A stretch of 15,464 bases of DNA, taken from NCBI GenBank assembly GCA_030665485.1, contig DAOUZV010000008.1:1-15464 (forward strand). Reading direction: 5' to 3'. The notes under the pieces are model-generated. The model saw only the letters and a list, made by a program, of their open reading frames with translations, had not been told where the DNA came from and did not search any database. Below, piece by piece: positions 1 through 7,984 of this stretch (position 1 is its first letter; each line of letters starts with the position of its first letter). Position numbers and translations under genes: made by a program. Source of the DNA: Chloroflexota bacterium. GTDB lineage: Bacteria; Chloroflexota; Dehalococcoidia; JABGRK01.

Positions 1-47
1 TATCAGCCTTAAGCTGTAGCTATTTTTCAGGTCGAATCCCTAAGCTA

Positions 48-75
48 TTGCGTTCGATTGTACGTCTGCTATAAT
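48..75 (+). promoter_or_regulatory. Predicted promoter of holB-ricT, extended -10
   Basis: A perfect TATAAT lies at 70-75 and is preceded by TG at 67-68, which makes an extended -10. A TTGCGT at 48-53 sits 16 bases upstream as a partial -35 box. Transcription would start near base 82, about 30 bases before the holB ATG. The first 113 bases of the window show no gene; this promoter is the only feature I can support there. Confidence 0.6.
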
Positions 76-113
76 TATCATTAGACTTAATTGGATGTGA
101 TATCGTACAGCGA

Positions 114-1142
114 ATGTGGAATATATTCGGCCAGCCCAAAGCGGTTGATTTACTTAAAAGCAGCGTGGAGCAAAAAAGGCTCTCGCATGCCTACCTGTTC
201 ATCGGGCCTGCGCATATTGGCAAGGGCACTTTGGCCCTTAAGTTAGCGCAGGCGGTTAATTGCCCGGAGGAAGACCCGCCTTGTGGGGTATGTGCCTTGT
301 GCAGCCGCATCGCATCTGGCGCCAATTCCGACATTCAGATTATCTGTCTTGCGCCGGGCGCAAAGGAGATGGGTATAGATCAGGTCAGGGAGGCGCAACA
401 TACGGCATCGCTCAAAGCATTTGAAAGTAAGTGCCGCGTTTTTATTATCGACGGCGCTGACAGGCTGTCTGTCGAGGCCAGCAACTCACTGCTGAAGATT
501 CTGGAGGAACCTCCAAACGATGTTCTGCTGATACTAACCGCCGTACATAAAGGGCAAATTATGCCCACCATACTGTCGCGGTGTCAGATTGTAGAGCTTC
601 ATCCCACAGCTGCTCCTGTTATCGAAAAAGGTTTGGTCAATCAATGGGAGGTTGATGCGGTGAAAGCGAAGCTGTTTTCCAGGTTTTGCAATGGCTCTAT
701 AGGCTGGGCGTTGATGGCCTATAACGATGAATCTGTGGTTGAGGGACGTTCCGAGACTCTTGACAGAATCATCGACTTAACTGCTGCTTCCATAGGCGAC
801 CGTTTTGCCTATGCTGCACAGCAGGCTACCTTTTTTGCACAGGACAAAGAAGCGGTTTTTGAAACACTTAATCTCTGGATCGGCTGGTGGCGCGATTTAT
901 TGTTAGCCAAACATAGGTGCCATGATTTGGTAACGAATATAGACCGCATGGATATGCTTGAAAAATCGTCTGGGAAGTACGACGTTGCTCCTATAGCTGG
1001 ATTCATCAAAAGACTGGATTTAGCCGTACGTAATTTGCGCAGAAATGCAAATCCGCGTTTGGCGCTGGAGATACTGATGCTGGATATTCCAAAACCACAT
1101 CATGGAAGGAGGAAAGAGGGGGCGACAGCCGCCTCCTTTTAA
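114..1142 (+). CDS. holB: DNA polymerase III clamp-loader subunit delta prime
   Basis: This 342-residue protein matches the clamp-loader delta prime subunit, which helps open the beta sliding clamp and place it on primed DNA. Visible features are a P-loop-like stretch at residues 31-39 (GPAHIGKGT), a four-cysteine zinc module (C50, C57, C60, C63), the hydrophobic strand ending in DGADRL (113-118), NSLLKILEEPP (124-134), and the clamp-loader SRC motif (155-157). The residue after the P-loop lysine is Gly instead of Ser/Thr, and the acidic Walker B pair reads DG. It therefore probably does not hydrolyse ATP, as is known for delta prime in other bacteria. The ATG has only a weak SD, but the protein starts where the family does. 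A tau/gamma-type DnaX is the main alternative; the length, the degenerate Walker A and the lack of a long C-terminal extension argue against it. Confidence 0.9.
   Translation: MWNIFGQPKAVDLLKSSVEQKRLSHAYLFIGPAHIGKGTLALKLAQAVNCPEEDPPCGVCALCSRIASGANSDIQIICLAPGAKEMGIDQVREAQHTASLKAFESKCRVFIIDGADRLSVEASNSLLKILEEPPNDVLLILTAVHKGQIMPTILSRCQIVELHPTAAPVIEKGLVNQWEVDAVKAKLFSRFCNGSIGWALMAYNDESVVEGRSETLDRIIDLTAASIGDRFAYAAQQATFFAQDKEAVFETLNLWIGWWRDLLLAKHRCHDLVTNIDRMDMLEKSSGKYDVAPIAGFIKRLDLAVRNLRRNANPRLALEILMLDIPKPHHGRRKEGATAASF
1116..1135 (+). terminator. Hairpin at the 3' end of holB, possible weak attenuator
   Basis: GAGGGGGC (1116-1123) can pair with GCCGCCTC (1128-1135) over a GACA loop, with one G-G mismatch. 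Four T residues follow at 1137-1140. It lies inside the last codons of holB, just before ricT. The T run is short, and translating ribosomes would disrupt the stem, so attenuation is only a possibility. Confidence 0.25.
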
Positions 1143-1151
1143 ATAGTAGGT

Positions 1152-2003
1152 ATGGCTCAGATAGTAGGAGTGCGTTTTAATCGTGCCGGCAGGGTGTATT
1201 ATTTCCACGCTTCCGGCCTTGGGCTAAATGTTAATGATGACGTTGTGGTTCAGACCTCACAGGGGCTTGAGCTGGGCAAGGTGATTATCGCTCCCGGTCA
1301 GGTGGTAACCGAGCGACTCAATGAACCGCTGAAACCGGTGTTGCGCAGGGCGGATGATGGTGATTTTGCCCATATGAAAAGCCTTGCCGATAAGGGGAAA
1401 GAGGCCAAAGTCAAGTGCCAGGAACTGATAAAACAGTTCGGGTTGCCGATGAAGCTTTTAGCGGCCGATTGGAGTCTCGATGGCAGTTGCCTCAGTTTTC
1501 TGTTCAGCGCTGAAGAAAGGGTTGATTTTCGCGAGCTGGTAAAAGAGCTGACCAGAGCTTTTAGGACCAGGGTAGAGCTTAGGCAGGTTGGCGCCCGCGA
1601 TGAGGCCAAGATCGTCGGTGGTTATGGCAGGTGCGGCAGGCCGTTATGCTGTGCCACATACCTTACCACGTTTGAGAGCGTTTCCATGAAAATGGCCAAG
1701 GAGCAGGATTTGCCGTTGAATCCGTCGAAGATATCCGGCGTGTGCGGCAGGTTGCTCTGCTGCCTTGGTTATGAGTGTGCGCAGTATAAGGAGATGAAAG
1801 CGAGACTACCTGGCGTGGGCCAAACCGTAGTTACCAAGGAGGGCGAGGCCAGGGTTACAGGGGGCAATCCTTTAAAGGAAACGGTTGTGGTTCAGCTGGA
1901 GAGCGATGCCATATTGGAGGTTGCTCTGTCGGAACTGGTTACCAAGAGTGATGGGGGTGAGGCCAGACCCAGGCCTAGGATAAGGCGCAGGAAGAAGACA
2001 TAG
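1152..2003 (+). CDS. ricT: PSP1-domain protein RicT (YaaT family)
   Basis: This 283-residue protein has the PSP1/RicT layout. The N-terminus (MAQIVGVRFNRAGRVYYF) is typical of the family, and two cysteine-rich blocks follow: CGRPLCC with C161, C166 and C167, and CGRLLCCLGYEC with C198, C203, C204 and C209. In Bacillus, RicT forms a complex with RicA and RicF that carries iron-sulfur clusters and steers RNase Y-dependent mRNA maturation. These cysteines are the expected ligand set. The C-terminus ends in a very basic tail (RRRKK). It follows holB by nine bases, so the two are probably cotranscribed; this pairing is common in Gram-positive-type genomes. The ATG has a poor local SD (TAGG ends one base before it), so translational coupling to holB is likely. 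RicA- and RicF-like partners are not in the window. Confidence 0.88.
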   Translation: MAQIVGVRFNRAGRVYYFHASGLGLNVNDDVVVQTSQGLELGKVIIAPGQVVTERLNEPLKPVLRRADDGDFAHMKSLADKGKEAKVKCQELIKQFGLPMKLLAADWSLDGSCLSFLFSAEERVDFRELVKELTRAFRTRVELRQVGARDEAKIVGGYGRCGRPLCCATYLTTFESVSMKMAKEQDLPLNPSKISGVCGRLLCCLGYECAQYKEMKARLPGVGQTVVTKEGEARVTGGNPLKETVVVQLESDAILEVALSELVTKSDGGEARPRPRIRRRKKT

Positions 2004-2039
2004 GCCATAGGAAGCGACGCTAATCGAAAAGATAAAATA

Positions 2040-2068
2040 TTGTTGCAGCATATAGAAGGTGATATACT
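2040..2068 (+). promoter_or_regulatory. Predicted promoter of the M50 protease gene, extended -10
   Basis: TTGTTG at 2040-2045 and TATACT at 2063-2068 are separated by 17 bases, and TG at 2060-2061 makes the -10 extended. The start of transcription would be near 2075, about 37 bases before the ATG. This would uncouple the protease from holB-ricT within the 108-base gap. Confidence 0.55.
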
Positions 2069-2111
2069 TATTGAGCGCAATTCTTAGGCTGTCCAAAAAC
2101 AAGGCAGGTAA

Positions 2112-3233
2112 ATGAAGGGCTCTCTTAAAATTGGCAAGATATTCGGTATCCCTATTTATATAAACTATACGTGGTTTATAATCTTTGCCTTCATGGCCGT
2201 TGTTCTGTCTGTTAATTACTTCCCCAGCTATGTAGATAATTGGATCCCGCTTGTCTATTGGGCTTTGGGGATTTGCACTAGCATTTTGTTTTTTGTATCA
2301 TTGCTGATTCATGAGCTAGCGCACAGCTTTGTATCTATAAAGAAGGGCATTCCCGTAAAAAGTATAACCCTGTTCATTTTCGGTGGCGTAGCGCATATCT
2401 CCAGAGAGGCAAAAAAACCAAGTTCGGAATTGATGATGGCCTTGGCGGGGCCGCTGTCGAGCGTTCTTTTAAGCGGTATTTTTTACGGTATACATTTACT
2501 TACCAGCGGCGTATTTGAACCTGTTGCCGTCATGGCTGGATATCTGGCCTGGATTAATCTGTTCTTAGCCTGTTTCAATATGATACCGGGGTATCCGCTT
2601 GATGGCGGTCGTGTATTCCGTTCTCTTTATTGGATGCTTACCGGCAATTATAAAAAAGCCACCCGTGTTGCTTGTATAGCAGGTAGAATAATCAGTTACA
2701 TATTCATTACCGGTGGCGTTTTTATTACAATCAGATACAACCTGTGGACCACAGGCTTGTCGCTTTCCTTTGTTGGCTGGTTTCTGAATGTCGCTGCGTC
2801 TGGAAGTTACCGCAATGCCGAATTACGTGATTCTTTGGGCGGCGTTATAGCCAGCGATATAATTATTCGCGATTATTTATCGATATCTCCCGCGCTTACG
2901 CTCAAGCAGGTGCATGTTTATATCATGCATACCGGACGTTTGTTCTTCCTCGTCACCGATAATGATTCGCTTCTTGGCAGTATGGCGCTGGAGAACTTTA
3001 AAAGCGTGCCGCAGGAGCTTTGGGAGACAACGAAGGTGGGACAGGTGATGACTCATGCGGATGAGATGCAATTGATTCATCTGGAGGATGACGCCGTCAA
3101 TATTTTGGAAAAAATGGATGATGTGGGAGCAAGCAGGATGGTAGTTGTTGATGGTGATAATGGCATATTGGGACTGATAACACGGGATAACCTGATGCGG
3201 TTTGCACAGGTACGCTCCGAGTTGGGAACCTAG
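2112..3233 (+). CDS. Site-2-protease-type M50 membrane metalloprotease with CBS pair
   Basis: This 373-residue protein is a zinc intramembrane protease of family M50. The metal-binding HELAH motif is at residues 67-71. The third ligand is probably D164, in the motif that runs from N156 to LDGGR (163-167). The FGG turn (90-92), which usually narrows the active site, is present. About six hydrophobic helices span residues 15-230. Residues 245-370 form two CBS repeats on the cytosolic side, a module that commonly binds adenine nucleotides and gates activity. The closest known architecture is the SpoIVFB-like S2P group with a C-terminal CBS pair. The substrate is unknown; no anti-sigma factor or signalling gene is next to it. 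A weak SD (AGG) precedes the ATG. The gene lies between ricT and a crotonase gene. Confidence 0.88.
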   Translation: MKGSLKIGKIFGIPIYINYTWFIIFAFMAVVLSVNYFPSYVDNWIPLVYWALGICTSILFFVSLLIHELAHSFVSIKKGIPVKSITLFIFGGVAHISREAKKPSSELMMALAGPLSSVLLSGIFYGIHLLTSGVFEPVAVMAGYLAWINLFLACFNMIPGYPLDGGRVFRSLYWMLTGNYKKATRVACIAGRIISYIFITGGVFITIRYNLWTTGLSLSFVGWFLNVAASGSYRNAELRDSLGGVIASDIIIRDYLSISPALTLKQVHVYIMHTGRLFFLVTDNDSLLGSMALENFKSVPQELWETTKVGQVMTHADEMQLIHLEDDAVNILEKMDDVGASRMVVVDGDNGILGLITRDNLMRFAQVRSELGT

Positions 3234-3276
3234 CAGTATATTGGCAACATATAAGTATTAGAAAGGTTTTAACAAA

Positions 3277-4065
3277 ATGGATTACGAAGACATTATTTAT
3301 GAGAAAGAAGGCGTAATAGCAATACTAACGCTCAACCGCCCGGAGGTGATGAACGCCTACACCCGTAAAATGGTGCGGGAGATGGCCGATGCGCTTGACG
3401 ATGCTGCTCGTGATGATGAGATAAGAGGGCTGATTATCACGGCCAACGGGCGCGGTTTTTGTACGGGCGTAAACAATAAAGATACCGAGGCAGAGAGGAC
3501 AGACGTGCGCAGCATTGTGCGCCACGAACTGCGACTGTATCCGGCGATGCAGCGGCTGTGGGATTTCGACAAGCCGACCATATGTGCCATAAACGGCATG
3601 GCCGCTGGTGCTGGAACGGCGCTGGCCATGGTATGCGATGTGAGAATAGCATCCGATCAAGCCAAGTTCCTGCTGGTGTGGGCCAGAAGGGGAATGGTGC
3701 CGGACAACGGCGCTTCATACTTCCTAGTGCGCCATCTAAGCCTATCCAAGGCTTACGAGTTGACCTACTCGGGAGACGCTATTGAGGCCGACGAGATGGA
3801 GCGTATCGGTCTGGTGAGCAAGGTGGTGCCGCACGATAACCTGGTGAAAGAGGCCAAAGCACTGGCCATGCACCTGACCAAGGGTTCGCCGATAGCAACT
3901 CAGCTATCCAAACAATTGATAAGAAGGGCCACCGTTGAGCAAGACCTGTATATGCAGATGGAGCTTGAAGGTAACTTCCAGAGGATTGCTACCAAGACAG
4001 AGGATTTCAAGGAGATGGCGCAGGCTGCCAGAGAGAAGCGTGAGCCCAACTTTAAAGGGAAGTAA
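3277..4065 (+). CDS. Crotonase-family acyl-CoA isomerase/hydratase, PaaG-like
   Basis: This 262-residue protein has the full crotonase fold: LNRPEVMNAY near residue 19, the first oxyanion-hole segment GRGFCTGVN (58-66), and the second in INGMAAGAGTALAMVCD (105-121). Both catalytic glutamates of classical enoyl-CoA hydratase are replaced, by A115 and W135 on my alignment by eye. An aspartate is present at D143 in the motif PDNGASY. This pattern resembles PaaG-type ring isomerases and dienoyl-CoA isomerases, where an Asp in PDxG does the chemistry. The C-terminus (EGNFQRIATKTEDF, then PNFKGK) also resembles PaaG. It is therefore more likely an isomerase than a hydratase; the substrate is unknown. 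It follows the protease by 43 bases and overlaps the end of radA by 14 bases, tail to tail. Confidence 0.85.
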   Translation: MDYEDIIYEKEGVIAILTLNRPEVMNAYTRKMVREMADALDDAARDDEIRGLIITANGRGFCTGVNNKDTEAERTDVRSIVRHELRLYPAMQRLWDFDKPTICAINGMAAGAGTALAMVCDVRIASDQAKFLLVWARRGMVPDNGASYFLVRHLSLSKAYELTYSGDAIEADEMERIGLVSKVVPHDNLVKEAKALAMHLTKGSPIATQLSKQLIRRATVEQDLYMQMELEGNFQRIATKTEDFKEMAQAAREKREPNFKGK

Positions 4066-5401
4066 GTCCAAAATCAATCGCCTCTTTAAGCGATTTGGCT
4101 TTAATTAGATTTATACCTTTTGTATTTTTGGCTTGGCTGTGAGCGGGAAGCAGGCAGTGTTTGAAGCCAAGTTTTTCTGCTTCTGCGATTCTTCTATCTA
4201 TCTGGCTTACATTTCGTAGCTCACCGCTAAGCCCGATCTCACCTATTGCTACCAGTTCGGCGTTTGTCGGCTTGTCGCGAAAACTGGATGTTATCGACAG
4301 CGCTATTCCCAGGTCGGCACCTGGTTCACTTACCTTGAGCCCGCCGACGACGTTTACTATGATATCCTGATTGAATAACGATACTCCTGTACGTTTGCTT
4401 AAAACCGCGGCTATCAGGATCAGCCTGTTGAAGTCGACGCCGCTTGTGGTGCGTCTGGGCATGCCAAAGTTTGTAGGGTTGGTAAGCGCTTGAATTTCCA
4501 CCAGCAACGGCCTTGTCCCCTCAATTGTCGGCACAATCGTTGATCCCACCGCATCCGTTCGCTCGGAGATAAAAGCCTCAGATGGATTATCCACCTCAGC
4601 AAGTCCTTGGTCGGCCATTTCGAAAACACCCACCTCATTGGTGGAGCCGAAGCGGTTTTTGACGCTGCGCAGCAATCTGTATGAACTGAAACGTTCGCCC
4701 TCCAGATAGAGAACTACGTCCACGATGTGCTCCAGCGTATGTGGCCCAGCGATGGCCCCGTCCTTGGTGACGTGCCCAACGATGAATACCGGTGTGTTGT
4801 TGGTTTTAGCCCAGTGCATCAGTTTGACGGTGCAGTCGCGCACCTGCGCCGTACTGCCCGCTGCCGATGGCAGTTCCGGCAGATGAACGGACTGAATGGA
4901 ATCTATCACCACCATCTGCGGCGCTATGTTGTCCAGTTGCTCAAGTATAATATCCAGATCGGTTTCAGAAAGCAGGTAAAGGTTTTCGCCGCTTATGCCT
5001 AATCGGTTGGCTCTTAGCTTTATCTGCTGCGTCGATTCCTCGCCTGAAACGTATAGCGCGGGTTTCCCGTTAAGTCCTATAGCGGCGGATGCCTCAAGCA
5101 GCAGCGTCGACTTTCCTATGCCAGGGTCTCCACCAATCAGTACCAACGAGCCGTACACTATGCCGCCGCCAAGCACCTGGTTTAGCTCGTTAAACGGCAA
5201 AATTATACGTGGAGCGTCGGCTGAAGATATTTGGGAAAGTTCGTAGGCTGGCTGACTATCTCGGCGTTTGGCTGCGGGGCTTATTGCTATCTCTATATAG
5301 GTGTTCCACTGCTCACATACGGTGCAGTGCCCCATCCACTTTGGGCTTTCATTGCCGCACTCTTTGCAGGCAAACACGGTTTTACGGTTGATTTTGGCCA
5401 T
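4052..5401 (-). CDS. radA: DNA repair protein RadA (Sms)
   Basis: This 449-residue protein is RadA, a RecA-like hexameric helicase that extends recombination intermediates. In order it has a four-cysteine zinc finger (C12, C15, C26, C29), a RecA-type ATPase with Walker A GGDPGIGKST (90-99) and Walker B VVIDS (164-168), the RadA signature KNRFG (248-252), and a Lon-protease-like C-terminal domain containing GEIGLSGE. The length is typical of the family. It lies downstream of clpC on the same strand with a 79-base gap, echoing the clpC-radA order of Bacillus. I see no good SD in front of the ATG; the 22 bases upstream are A/T-rich and follow a strong inverted repeat. Its last codons overlap the crotonase gene on the other strand. 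Confidence 0.95.
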   Translation of the reverse strand: MAKINRKTVFACKECGNESPKWMGHCTVCEQWNTYIEIAISPAAKRRDSQPAYELSQISSADAPRIILPFNELNQVLGGGIVYGSLVLIGGDPGIGKSTLLLEASAAIGLNGKPALYVSGEESTQQIKLRANRLGISGENLYLLSETDLDIILEQLDNIAPQMVVIDSIQSVHLPELPSAAGSTAQVRDCTVKLMHWAKTNNTPVFIVGHVTKDGAIAGPHTLEHIVDVVLYLEGERFSSYRLLRSVKNRFGSTNEVGVFEMADQGLAEVDNPSEAFISERTDAVGSTIVPTIEGTRPLLVEIQALTNPTNFGMPRRTTSGVDFNRLILIAAVLSKRTGVSLFNQDIIVNVVGGLKVSEPGADLGIALSITSSFRDKPTNAELVAIGEIGLSGELRNVSQIDRRIAEAEKLGFKHCLLPAHSQAKNTKGINLIKAKSLKEAIDFGLTSL

Positions 5402-5422
5402 TTTTATACTTACATTTAAGAA

Positions 5423-5445
5423 GGGAAGCTTGAATTAAGCTTCCC
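5423..5445 (-). terminator. Perfect 9-bp inverted repeat between clpC and radA
   Basis: GGGAAGCTT (5423-5431) and AAGCTTCCC (5437-5445) form a perfect stem over a five-base loop. On the minus strand it follows the clpC stop codon by about 35 bases and is followed by TTCTT. The T run is weak, so it may be a leaky clpC terminator. It could also be a structured leader or protein-binding site for radA, because a candidate radA promoter lies upstream of it. Confidence 0.45.
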
Positions 5446-5465
5446 CACTATTTAATTTGTATTGT

Positions 5466-5494
5466 ATTATACGCCGTGTTTTAAGATTTGGCCA
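5466..5494 (-). promoter_or_regulatory. Possible radA promoter at the end of clpC
   Basis: Read on the minus strand, TGGCCA (5489-5494) and TATAAT (5466-5471) are 17 bases apart. The -35 box overlaps the last codons of clpC. Transcription would begin near 5459, giving radA a leader of roughly 58 bases that includes the inverted repeat at 5423-5445. The -10 match is perfect but lies in A/T-rich DNA. Confidence 0.35.
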
Positions 5495-7940
5495 CTGCGG
5501 CACCACTGTTGAGCACTATCTTGTCATCTATACAGTCAACCTTAACCGTATCGCCCTGCTGAAACTCGCCCCTGAGTAGACCCTCCGATAGCTGATCCTC
5601 AACCTGATCCTGAATGACACGCCTGAGTGGCCTGGCTCCCAGCGCCGGATCGTATCCGTGCTCGGCAAGGTAATCCTTGGCCGCATCGGTTATCTCCAGC
5701 TTAAGGCCTTTTTCATCCAAATGCTTTTTGGTTTCGGCAAACATCAGATCGACGATCTGGAGTATATGCTCTTTGTTAAGCGCGTGGAAGACCACCGTGC
5801 CGTCTATACGGTTTAGAAATTCGGGGCGGAAGGTCTTCTTAAGCTCGCCCATAACCTTATCCTTCATAATCTCGTAGTCGCGCTGAGCGGTTTTATCCTT
5901 ATCGGTCTGCATGGTAAAGCCCAAGGTTGTATCTCGTTTTATGAGGTCCGCACCGATGTTACTGGTCATGACCACTATGCTATTGCGGAAATCGACGCGG
6001 CGTCCTTTGGAATCGGTCAGATGGCCGTCGTCAAAAATCTGCAACAGTATGTTGAACACATCGGGGTGTGCTTTTTCTATCTCATCAAGCAGTATGCCAC
6101 AGTATGATTTACGCCTCACCTGCTCGGTGAGCTGCCCACCCTCGTCGTAACCGACGTATCCGGGAGGTGCACCCACCAGTCTTGAAACGGCGTGTTTTTC
6201 CATATATTCAGACATGTCCAGTCTGATTAGAGCCTCCTCGGTGCCGAACATGAATTCGGCCAGAGCCTTTACCAGCTCAGTTTTACCCACGCCGGTAGGG
6301 CCGAGGAAGATAAAGCTGCCAATGGGCCTTCTGGTATCCTTGATGCCGGCGCGTGCTCTACGTACCGCCTTGGCTATAGACACTATCGCTTCGTCCTGTC
6401 CTATGATGCGCTTGTGCAGTGCCTCTTCCATCTGTAGCAGGCGGGTTGATTCCTCACTGGCGATGCGAGCCACCGGAATGCCTGTCCACATGCTGGCAAC
6501 CTCGGCGATATCTTCATCGGTTACCACTATCTGTGAGGCATCCTGCTCTTTTTGCCATTCTTGCCTCAGTTTTTCTATCTTGCTGGTGAGCTTGAGCTCT
6601 CTGTCTCTCAGTTCGGCGGCGTTTTCGTACTGTTGAGAAGATATGGCCGCCTCCTTTTCCTGATGAAGCTCATCCAGATCGCGCATTGTTTCTTTGAGCT
6701 TGGGCGGCAGCACGCTGTGCCTGATGCGAATGCGGGAGGCCGTCTCGTCGATAAGATCGATTGCCTTGTCCGGCATGAACCGATCAGGTATGTAGCGGTT
6801 AGCCAACTCCGCGGCCGAAATCAGCGCCTCATCGCTTATGGTCAGGCGATGGTGTTCCTCGTATCTGGATTTGATCCCACGCAGTATGTCTACAGTCTCT
6901 TCAACTGAAGGTTCCTCAACCCTAATAGGCTGGAAACGCCGTTCCAATGCCGAGTCTTTTTCTATATGCTTGCGATAGTCATCGAGAGATGTGGCGCCGA
7001 TGCACTGCAACTCGCCCCTTGCCAGCGATGGTTTGAGTATGTTGGATGCGTCTACTGCTCCCTCAGCGGCTCCCGCTCCGACAAGTGTGTGCAACTCATC
7101 AATAAAGATTATGCAGTTGCCGGCGTTTTTAAGTTCGGCAATAACCTTCTTCAGCCTTTCTTCAAACTCCCCCCTATATTTGGTGCCGGCCACCATGGAC
7201 CCCATATCCAGCGTAACCAGCCGTTTGCCCAGCAGCGTTTGTGGAACGTCTTCAACGGATATTCTGTGCGCCAGGGCCTCTACAATGGCGGTTTTGCCCA
7301 CGCCCGGCTCGCCAATCAAAACGGGGTTGTTCTTGGTGCGGCGGCTGAGTATCTGTACTACTCTTTCTATTTCCTTGTCGCGCCCGATAACCGGATCAAG
7401 TTTGCCGGCACGTGCGGCAGCGGTTAGGTCCACACCAAGCTGGTCGACGGTGGGAGTTTTGGTTGTTGGCCGTCCCCCACCTCGAGTTTGTGGAGCATTC
7501 TTGCTTAAGATGTTATTTATCTCAGTACGGGCCTTTTCCAGATTGACACCAAGACTTTCCATTACGTTGGCGGCTACACCCTCTCCCTCTCGGAGCAGAC
7601 CGAGCAGCAGGTGCTCTGTTCCAATATAGTGGTGGTTGAGGCGGCGTGCCTCATCAACGGCAAGCTCAATTACCTTTTTGGCGCGCGGGGTGAGTCCTAT
7701 CTCGCCGGTTGTGGCCTTTTCCCCTTTGCCGATCATAAATTCTACCGAGGCGCGTACCTTGTTAGGCTCAATGCCAAGATTGACGAAAGCTTTTGCCGCG
7801 ACGCCATCGTCTTCGCGAACCAGTCCCAGAAGCACGTGCTCGGTGCCTATGTGACTATGATTAAAGCGCTCCGCTTCTTCTTGCGCATACGTTAATACTC
7901 GGCGGGCCCTGTCCGTAAATTTTTCAAATCGATTTGCCAT
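5481..7940 (-). CDS. clpC: ATP-dependent Clp protease ATPase subunit ClpC
   Basis: This 819-residue AAA+ unfoldase matches ClpC in length and domain order. Two Clp-N repeats occupy about residues 1-145. The first ATPase has Walker A GEPGVGKT (210-217), pore loop KYRG (254-257) and Walker B IIFIDE (277-282). A middle coiled coil with a UVR-like segment lies around 420-460. The second ATPase has Walker A GPTGVGKT (547-554), pore loop GYVG (594-597) and Walker B ILLDE (616-620). LGF at 673-675 is placed as the ClpP-docking loop, so it should feed substrates to ClpP. The UVR-bearing middle domain separates it from ClpA and ClpB. A GGAG SD lies 6 bases before the ATG, and the upstream DNA holds a promoter with a CIRCE-like operator. 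No ctsR, mcsA or mcsB lies next to it, unlike Bacillus. Confidence 0.96.
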   Translation of the reverse strand: MANRFEKFTDRARRVLTYAQEEAERFNHSHIGTEHVLLGLVREDDGVAAKAFVNLGIEPNKVRASVEFMIGKGEKATTGEIGLTPRAKKVIELAVDEARRLNHHYIGTEHLLLGLLREGEGVAANVMESLGVNLEKARTEINNILSKNAPQTRGGGRPTTKTPTVDQLGVDLTAAARAGKLDPVIGRDKEIERVVQILSRRTKNNPVLIGEPGVGKTAIVEALAHRISVEDVPQTLLGKRLVTLDMGSMVAGTKYRGEFEERLKKVIAELKNAGNCIIFIDELHTLVGAGAAEGAVDASNILKPSLARGELQCIGATSLDDYRKHIEKDSALERRFQPIRVEEPSVEETVDILRGIKSRYEEHHRLTISDEALISAAELANRYIPDRFMPDKAIDLIDETASRIRIRHSVLPPKLKETMRDLDELHQEKEAAISSQQYENAAELRDRELKLTSKIEKLRQEWQKEQDASQIVVTDEDIAEVASMWTGIPVARIASEESTRLLQMEEALHKRIIGQDEAIVSIAKAVRRARAGIKDTRRPIGSFIFLGPTGVGKTELVKALAEFMFGTEEALIRLDMSEYMEKHAVSRLVGAPPGYVGYDEGGQLTEQVRRKSYCGILLDEIEKAHPDVFNILLQIFDDGHLTDSKGRRVDFRNSIVVMTSNIGADLIKRDTTLGFTMQTDKDKTAQRDYEIMKDKVMGELKKTFRPEFLNRIDGTVVFHALNKEHILQIVDLMFAETKKHLDEKGLKLEITDAAKDYLAEHGYDPALGARPLRRVIQDQVEDQLSEGLLRGEFQQGDTVKVDCIDDKIVLNSGAAVAKS

Positions 7941-7984
7941 AATTTACTCCAGAAGCAGATTGTTTTTGCCTCTTTTAATTACTT

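Noticed and set aside
1..50. Possible tRNA 3' end: GGTCGAATCCC resembles a T-arm, and CAG/CTG encloses a seven-base loop upstream.
   Set aside because: The T-loop is out of register with TTCGAAT, the stems are only three pairs, the loop lacks U33, and no acceptor stem or CCA is visible.
6214..7629. Long plus-strand frames inside clpC (140, 153 and 212 codons).
   Set aside because: They are antisense shadows of highly conserved AAA+ coding sequence, with low-complexity serine-rich products.
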